Shown one piece after another: positions 59,798-64,000 of a DNA stretch of 64,000 nucleotides. The stretch lies in assembly GCA_041659285.1 (NCBI GenBank), contig JBAZYO010000001.1, positions 434,001-498,000 on the forward strand, given 5' to 3'. The stretch is from Vicinamibacterales bacterium (GTDB taxonomy: Bacteria; Acidobacteriota; Vicinamibacteria; Vicinamibacterales; UBA2999). Positions within the stretch are counted from its first letter, which is position 1, and each line of letters opens with the position of its first letter. The notes under the pieces were generated by a model. It did no database searches and had not been told where the DNA came from. It saw only the letters and a list, made by a program, of their open reading frames with translations. The position numbers were made by a program, and so were the translations under genes.

Positions 59798-62236
59798 ATG
59801 GCAGAGCGGCTTGTTGGCAGCAACTACGTCACGCCCGACATCGTGGCCAAGGTCACCGGCCGCGCCCGCTACGCCGAAGACTTCCGCGCCGACGGCATGC
59901 TCTTCTGCAAGCTGATGCTCAGCGAGCGTCCCCATTCGCGCGTGCTGCGCATCGACACCCGCCGCGCCATGGCCCTGCCGGGCGTGCGCGCCATCATCAC
60001 CGCGGACGATGTGCCGAAGCTCGGCGGGACCGCCGAGCACTGCCTGACCAACGAGCCGCTCTACGCCGGCGAGCCGATCCTGGCCGTCGCCGCGATCAGT
60101 GAAGAGATCGCCGCCGATGCCATCGACCTGATCCGTCTCGAGGTCGAACCCCTGCCCTTCGTGACCGATCCCATTGAGAGCCTTCGTCCGGATGGCCCCG
60201 ACGCGCGCACCGACGGCAACGTGTGGGCCTCCGCCGCGCCGGCCCCCGGCCAGCCGCCTCGCCCGGTGATCCAGCGGCTCAAGTGGACCGAGGCGGAGTT
60301 CGCGGACGCCGCCGAGGGCCGCATGCCGATGGGCAAGGCGATGGAGGAATGGGCATTCGGCGATCTCGATGCCGCATTCACGGGCGCCGACCTCGTCCTC
60401 GACGAGACCTTCATCGTCCCCTCGACCGGGCATCACCCGCTCGAGACGCGCAGCGCCCTGGCGTTCTGGCAGAACGGCAAGCTGCACCTCCACTGCTCCA
60501 CCCAAAGCGTGGTGCGCACGGTGGACTCGGTGGCGCGCTGGGTCGGCATCGAGCCGAAAGACCTGGTGCTGGTGTCCGAGTACACCGGCGGCGGGTTCGG
60601 CAGCAAGGGCGGCGGCGCGGTGTCGATGGCCATTCCGGCGTTGCTGTCGAAGAAGGCCAACGCGCCGGTGATGATGCGCATCAGCCGCGAGGAAGAGAGC
60701 TACATCGGCCGGGCCCGGACCAACATGGCGGGCCGCGCCAAGGTGGGCTTCGCCAAGGACGGCCGCATTCTTGCCCTCGACCTGTTCATCATCCAGGACA
60801 GCGGCCCCTACGGCCCGATGGGCGATCACCGATCCGCCGGAAACGCGGCGTCGCTGATCTATCAACCGGTGGCCATGCGGTGGCGCGCCGTGAACGTGGT
60901 GACCAACACGCCGCCGCGCACGCAGCAGCGGTCGCCCGGCCCGATGCAGGCCAACGGCATCATCGAGGGCGTGATCACGAAGGCGGCGAAGCAACTCGGC
61001 CTCGACCAGGTCGCGATCCGCCGCATGAACTCGCCCGAGGGCAAGGCTCTCTACGGCCCTGCCGACGCGAAGGGCGGGCGCCGGCACATTACCAGCGCAT
61101 TCGTGAAAGAGGCACTCGATCGCGGCGTCGAGCTGTTCGACTGGAACACGCGCGTGGCGCGAGCCGGCCAGCGCCACGGATCGAAGGTCCGCGGCGTCGG
61201 CGTGGCGATTGGCCCACACGGCGCCGGCTCGATCGGCTATGACGGCCTCATGACCATTCGGCCCGACGGCAAGTTGTACGTGCAGTCGGGCGTGGGCAAT
61301 CTCGGCACGCACTCGGTGATCGATCTCGCGCGCGTGGCGGCCGACGTCCTCGAGATGCCGTGGGAGAAGGTCGAGGTCCACTGGGGCGACACCAGCAAGG
61401 GCCTGCCGTGGACGTGCATGTCGGTGGGCAGCCAGACCACGCACGCCATGACGCGCGCCAATCACGCCGGCGCGATGGACGCCAGGCGGAAGCTGCAGGA
61501 GATCGCGGCGAAGGACCTGGGCGGCTCCCCAGACGATTACATGCTGGGCAACGAGCGCGTCTTCCGCACAGGCACTCCCGCGCGTGGGCTCACGTATGCG
61601 CAGGCGGCGCGGCGGGCCATCGAACTGGGCGGCCGCTACGACGGCCACGAGTTGCCGGACGACATTCACGCGGTCACCAAGGGGGCCGCGGCCATCAACG
61701 TCGGCGTCGGGCTGATGGGCGTGGCGAAAGACGTGTATCCCCGCGACGGCGATACCTATTCGTTCGTCGCCGGCTTCGCCGAGGTGGAAGTGGATGTCGA
61801 AACCGGCGTGGTCCGGCTGGTGGACTTCCTCAGCGTCGGCGACGTCGGCACTGTCGTGAACCCGCGCAGCCTGACCGCGCAGCTGAACGGCGGGTGCTGC
61901 CTCGGGATCGCGCACGCCATGTACCAGAAGCTGGTTTACGACCCTCACTACGGCCTGTCGCTGGCGCGCCGGTTCCACTACAACAAGCCCATGACGATCC
62001 TCGACATTCCCCACATGCGGGCCGAGGCGCTGAACATCGCCGATCCCGAGACGCCCGTAGGCGCGCGCGGCGTGGGCGAGCCGCCGGTCGGCGCCGGCTT
62101 CGGCGCGGTGCTGAACGCGATTGCGGATGCCGTTGGCGTCGACGCCTTCCGCCGCGCGCCGGTGACGTCAGACGTGGTGCTGATGTCGCTCACGCACGGC
62201 AAGCGGATGCACGAGCCGCTGCAGGCGCATATTTAG
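59798..62236 (+). CDS. Xanthine-dehydrogenase-family molybdopterin-binding subunit
   Basis: Large catalytic subunit of a molybdenum hydroxylase, 812 residues. Start at ATG 59798 with a perfect AGGAGG; the frame is open further upstream only through the repeat. Domains: Ald_Xan_dh_C from about 20 to 130 (VTGRARYAEDFRADGMLFCK, SRVLRIDTRRAMALPGVRAI) and molybdopterin-binding MoCoBD from about 190 (GHHPLETRSALAFWQNGKLH, YTGGGFGSKGGGAVSMAIPA). The catalytic glutamate is in GARGVGEPPVGAGFGAVLNA. FAD- and 2Fe-2S-subunit genes are not adjacent. The substrate could be a purine, aldehyde or aromatic acyl-CoA. Confidence 0.9.
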   Translation: MAERLVGSNYVTPDIVAKVTGRARYAEDFRADGMLFCKLMLSERPHSRVLRIDTRRAMALPGVRAIITADDVPKLGGTAEHCLTNEPLYAGEPILAVAAISEEIAADAIDLIRLEVEPLPFVTDPIESLRPDGPDARTDGNVWASAAPAPGQPPRPVIQRLKWTEAEFADAAEGRMPMGKAMEEWAFGDLDAAFTGADLVLDETFIVPSTGHHPLETRSALAFWQNGKLHLHCSTQSVVRTVDSVARWVGIEPKDLVLVSEYTGGGFGSKGGGAVSMAIPALLSKKANAPVMMRISREEESYIGRARTNMAGRAKVGFAKDGRILALDLFIIQDSGPYGPMGDHRSAGNAASLIYQPVAMRWRAVNVVTNTPPRTQQRSPGPMQANGIIEGVITKAAKQLGLDQVAIRRMNSPEGKALYGPADAKGGRRHITSAFVKEALDRGVELFDWNTRVARAGQRHGSKVRGVGVAIGPHGAGSIGYDGLMTIRPDGKLYVQSGVGNLGTHSVIDLARVAADVLEMPWEKVEVHWGDTSKGLPWTCMSVGSQTTHAMTRANHAGAMDARRKLQEIAAKDLGGSPDDYMLGNERVFRTGTPARGLTYAQAARRAIELGGRYDGHELPDDIHAVTKGAAAINVGVGLMGVAKDVYPRDGDTYSFVAGFAEVEVDVETGVVRLVDFLSVGDVGTVVNPRSLTAQLNGGCCLGIAHAMYQKLVYDPHYGLSLARRFHYNKPMTILDIPHMRAEALNIADPETPVGARGVGEPPVGAGFGAVLNAIADAVGVDAFRRAPVTSDVVLMSLTHGKRMHEPLQAHI

Positions 62237-62256
62237 GACTCGTCCTTCGCTCTCGC

Positions 62257-62997
62257 TCAGGGCCCGGCCTTGACGTTGACCCGCGTGCGTTCGGTGAACT
62301 CCGAATCCGTCGCCGTGAGCTCCAACTCGTACACGCCTGCCGCGGAGAACGTCGCCTTCGTGCGTGCGGCGCCCGGAATCGTGAACGTCACCGTGCCGGG
62401 ACCCTTCAGCATCTTCCACTCGACGACCAGGCCCTTGCCTCTCGGTAGTCCCTCGTCGTGCGCGCTGCCGAACAGGTTGAGTTCTTCGTTGAGCGCGACC
62501 GTCAGCACGGGCGGGTTGTTCGGCCGCGCCGTGACGCCGAGCACGCGCACCGTCGGCGGCCGGTTCAGGCAGACGCCCCGCGGGACCTTGGCGTAATCGA
62601 TCTTCGACAACGCCGGCGCGCCCTCCACGAGGTTCCAGTTGGACTGGAGCATGCGCTCGCTGGTGCCGGTCGTGGTGCCGGCGTAGCCGAGCGTCCACTT
62701 CATCTTGCCGTCGAACTCGGGGCCCACCACCATCACGCACTGGAAGCGCCAATGGCCCGGCTTGAAGGTGATCGGCTGCATCCGGTCGCCCGGGGTCGGC
62801 GCGAATGAGTTGGCGGGGCCGGGCGGGATGGTCACGACGTCGGCGTTATGGCTGAAGTAGGCAAACGACAGGGTGAAGCTACCGTCGGGGTTCTTGAGAA
62901 AGCCGTCGTAGGCCGGGTAGATCGGCTGGTTCTGTTGGGCGTGCGCCACCGTTGCCAGTGCCAGGACCGCCGCCAACACGCTTGTTCTCGCGATCAT
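62257..62997 (-). CDS. Secreted protein with C-terminal PKD-like domain, unknown function
   Basis: A 246-residue exported protein: signal peptide MIARTSVLAAVLALATVAHA, then a beta-rich part (AYDGFLKNPDGSFTLSFAYF, FQCVMVVGPEFDGKMKWTLG). The C-terminal Ig/PKD-like strand pattern is GPGTVTFTIPGAARTKATFS then GVYELELTATDSE. GGAGG sits about 7 nt before the ATG. I do not recognise the family; it is divergent from the cytochrome gene. Confidence 0.75.
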   Translation of the reverse strand: MIARTSVLAAVLALATVAHAQQNQPIYPAYDGFLKNPDGSFTLSFAYFSHNADVVTIPPGPANSFAPTPGDRMQPITFKPGHWRFQCVMVVGPEFDGKMKWTLGYAGTTTGTSERMLQSNWNLVEGAPALSKIDYAKVPRGVCLNRPPTVRVLGVTARPNNPPVLTVALNEELNLFGSAHDEGLPRGKGLVVEWKMLKGPGTVTFTIPGAARTKATFSAAGVYELELTATDSEFTERTRVNVKAGP

Positions 62998-63008
62998 CGT
63001 GATCCTCC

Positions 63009-63078
63009 GGCACCCCTGGAAGGGGTGCCCTACAGGTACCGGGCGCGTGAGTCGTAGGGCACCCCTTTATGGGGTGCC
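63009..63078. repeat. Inverted pair of GGCACCCC hairpins
   Basis: First hairpin: GGCACCCCT-GGA-AGGGGTGCC (63009-63029) followed by CTAC. Second: GTAG followed by GGCACCCC-TTTAT-GGGGTGCC (63058-63078, stem from 63058). The two are inverted copies, so GGGTGCCCTAC and GTAGGGCACCC can also pair with each other. They occupy the gap between the divergent PKD-like protein and cytochrome genes. Confidence 0.82.
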
Positions 63079-63122
63079 GCGTGAGTTCCGCGGTGCTAGA
63101 GTATGCCCCACAGGGAGGCCAG

Positions 63123-64000
63123 ATGGTCACCGTTCGTCAGCTTGCCGGCGCTTCAGGGTTCGTGCTTGCCACGGCCCTGCTGTTATCCACACAGCCCGTG
63201 ACCTACGCGCAGGCACAAGCCGCCGCGCCGGGGCCCACGTTCAACAAGGACGTGCTCCCCCTCCTGCAGCGGTCGTGTCAGAGCTGCCACCGGCCGGGCA
63301 CGCACGCGCCGATGTCGCTGCTGACCTACCGCGACGCGCGGCCGTGGGCGCGCGCCATCAAGCAGAAGGTCACCAGCCGCGAGATGCCGCCCTGGCACAT
63401 CGACCGCAGCATTGGCGAGTACCTCGAGGATCCGTCGTTGAGCGACCGCGAGGTCGAGGTGATTGCCGCCTGGGTGGACAAGGGCGCGGTTGAAGGCCGC
63501 GCGTCGGATGCGCCTCCGGCAAAAGTGTTCTTGCCCGACACCGAATGGACCTACGGTCAGCCCGACCTGATTGTCCGCATGGGGAAGGGCTTCAAGATTC
63601 CGGCCGAGGGGCCCGACTTCATTCCGGAAGAGCACGTCGATCCCGGCCTCACCGAAGACCGCTACGTGAAATGGGTTCAGATCATTCCTGACGCGCACCG
63701 TGCCGTCCACCACGCGCACGTCTACGTCGATCACCCGGAAGGCGTTGATACCGACGGGCTGAACCTGGGCATGGGCTCCAACGTCGGTAACTCACTGGAT
63801 CTGATCGAGTACGGCGCCGGCAACGACGCCGACGTGTTTCCGGACGGCACGGCGAAGATCCTGAAGAAGGGCGCGCAGTTCCGGTTCGAGGCCCACTATC
63901 ACCCTTACGGCGAAGAGACCTTTGATCGCATGCGCGTGGGCATCAAGTTCTACCCCAAGGGCGTGGTGCCGTCGCGTGTCGTGACGTCGCACCGCATCCG
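63123..64000 (+). CDS. Secreted c-type cytochrome / ascorbate-dependent monooxygenase-like protein (3' truncated by window)
   Basis: Open from ATG 63123 (GGAGG 4 nt upstream) to the window edge, 292 residues visible. Signal peptide to about residue 30 (GFVLATALLLSTQPVTYAQA). A cytochrome c motif CQSCH is at 52-56 with the axial-ligand region SREMPPWHID (Met) after it. Next comes WTYGQPDLIVRMGKGFKIPA, and then histidine-rich copper-type motifs HRAVHHAHVYVDHPEG and FRFEAHYHPYGEE. This resembles the acidobacterial cytochrome-fused Cu type-II monooxygenase-like proteins; the C-terminal part is missing, so enzyme function is not claimed. Confidence 0.82.
   Translation, partial: MVTVRQLAGASGFVLATALLLSTQPVTYAQAQAAAPGPTFNKDVLPLLQRSCQSCHRPGTHAPMSLLTYRDARPWARAIKQKVTSREMPPWHIDRSIGEYLEDPSLSDREVEVIAAWVDKGAVEGRASDAPPAKVFLPDTEWTYGQPDLIVRMGKGFKIPAEGPDFIPEEHVDPGLTEDRYVKWVQIIPDAHRAVHHAHVYVDHPEGVDTDGLNLGMGSNVGNSLDLIEYGAGNDADVFPDGTAKILKKGAQFRFEAHYHPYGEETFDRMRVGIKFYPKGVVPSRVVTSHRI

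Overview
This is a 64 kb stretch of high-GC bacterial chromosome, densely packed and mostly housekeeping. The best guess for the source is an Acidobacteriota soil lineage, probably Vicinamibacteria-like. This is an inference from a PadR plus ADOP-type ABC permease pair, large BNR-propeller and c-type cytochrome secreted proteins, a Gram-negative envelope toolkit (Tol-Pal, Lpt) and abundant small palindromic repeats. No rRNA or phylogenetic marker was compared with a database.

Layout. 1-2.6 kb: end of a GH57-like gene, then parA-parB. 2.1-5.7 kb (minus): recN-miaB-DUF151 nuclease. 5.8-11.3 kb (plus): complete tolQ-tolR-tolA-like-tolB-pal-cpoB operon, then ssb. 11.3-20.4 kb (minus): one tightly overlapping operon running lptC/lptA fusion, lptB, rpoN, hprK, rapZ, a mannose-type EIIA, HPr, EI and a cupin. 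This is a sugar-permease-less regulatory PTS. 20.5-23.5 kb: PadR regulator with a perfect palindromic operator and an ADOP permease. 23.7-31.5 kb (minus): guaA-dnaE-accA-recJ. 31.5-32.6 kb: PQQ-type beta-propeller.

32.8-35.2 kb is the accessory island. It holds a frameshifted alpha/beta-hydrolase cut by an IS3-family remnant, followed by what looks like an integrase-less integron cassette array. A ParE/RelE toxin-antitoxin pair is framed by attC-type sites; the central attC has a 17-bp stem with two extrahelical bases. A second cassette carries a reverse-oriented small membrane protein.

35.4-44.6 kb: aminotransferase and membrane protein, a 1317-residue NtrY-like histidine kinase, and the tsaB-rimI-DUF465-psd-pssA operon. 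44.6-50.7 kb: mutS, an orphan peptide-binding lipoprotein, TPR protein, tRNA-Arg(CCT), apt and acylphosphatase. 50.7-57.8 kb: a clear cyclic-di-AMP (ydaO/yuaA) riboswitch in front of a KimA-like K+ importer, with a Kup K+ importer convergent to it and a large BNR protein upstream of kup. 57.9-64 kb: LPG-synthase-like membrane protein, a second toxin-antitoxin pair, a solitary xanthine-dehydrogenase-family molybdenum subunit, a secreted protein, and a c-type cytochrome/monooxygenase-like protein running off the end.

Throughout, the intergenic DNA carries two kinds of small repeats: an 18-bp palindrome (GTCCGGCT-NN-AGCCGGAC), two of whose loci lie inside coding sequence (ptsI, tolB), and short arrays of 8-12-bp iterated units that in some places supply the stop codon or C-terminal tail of the adjacent gene.
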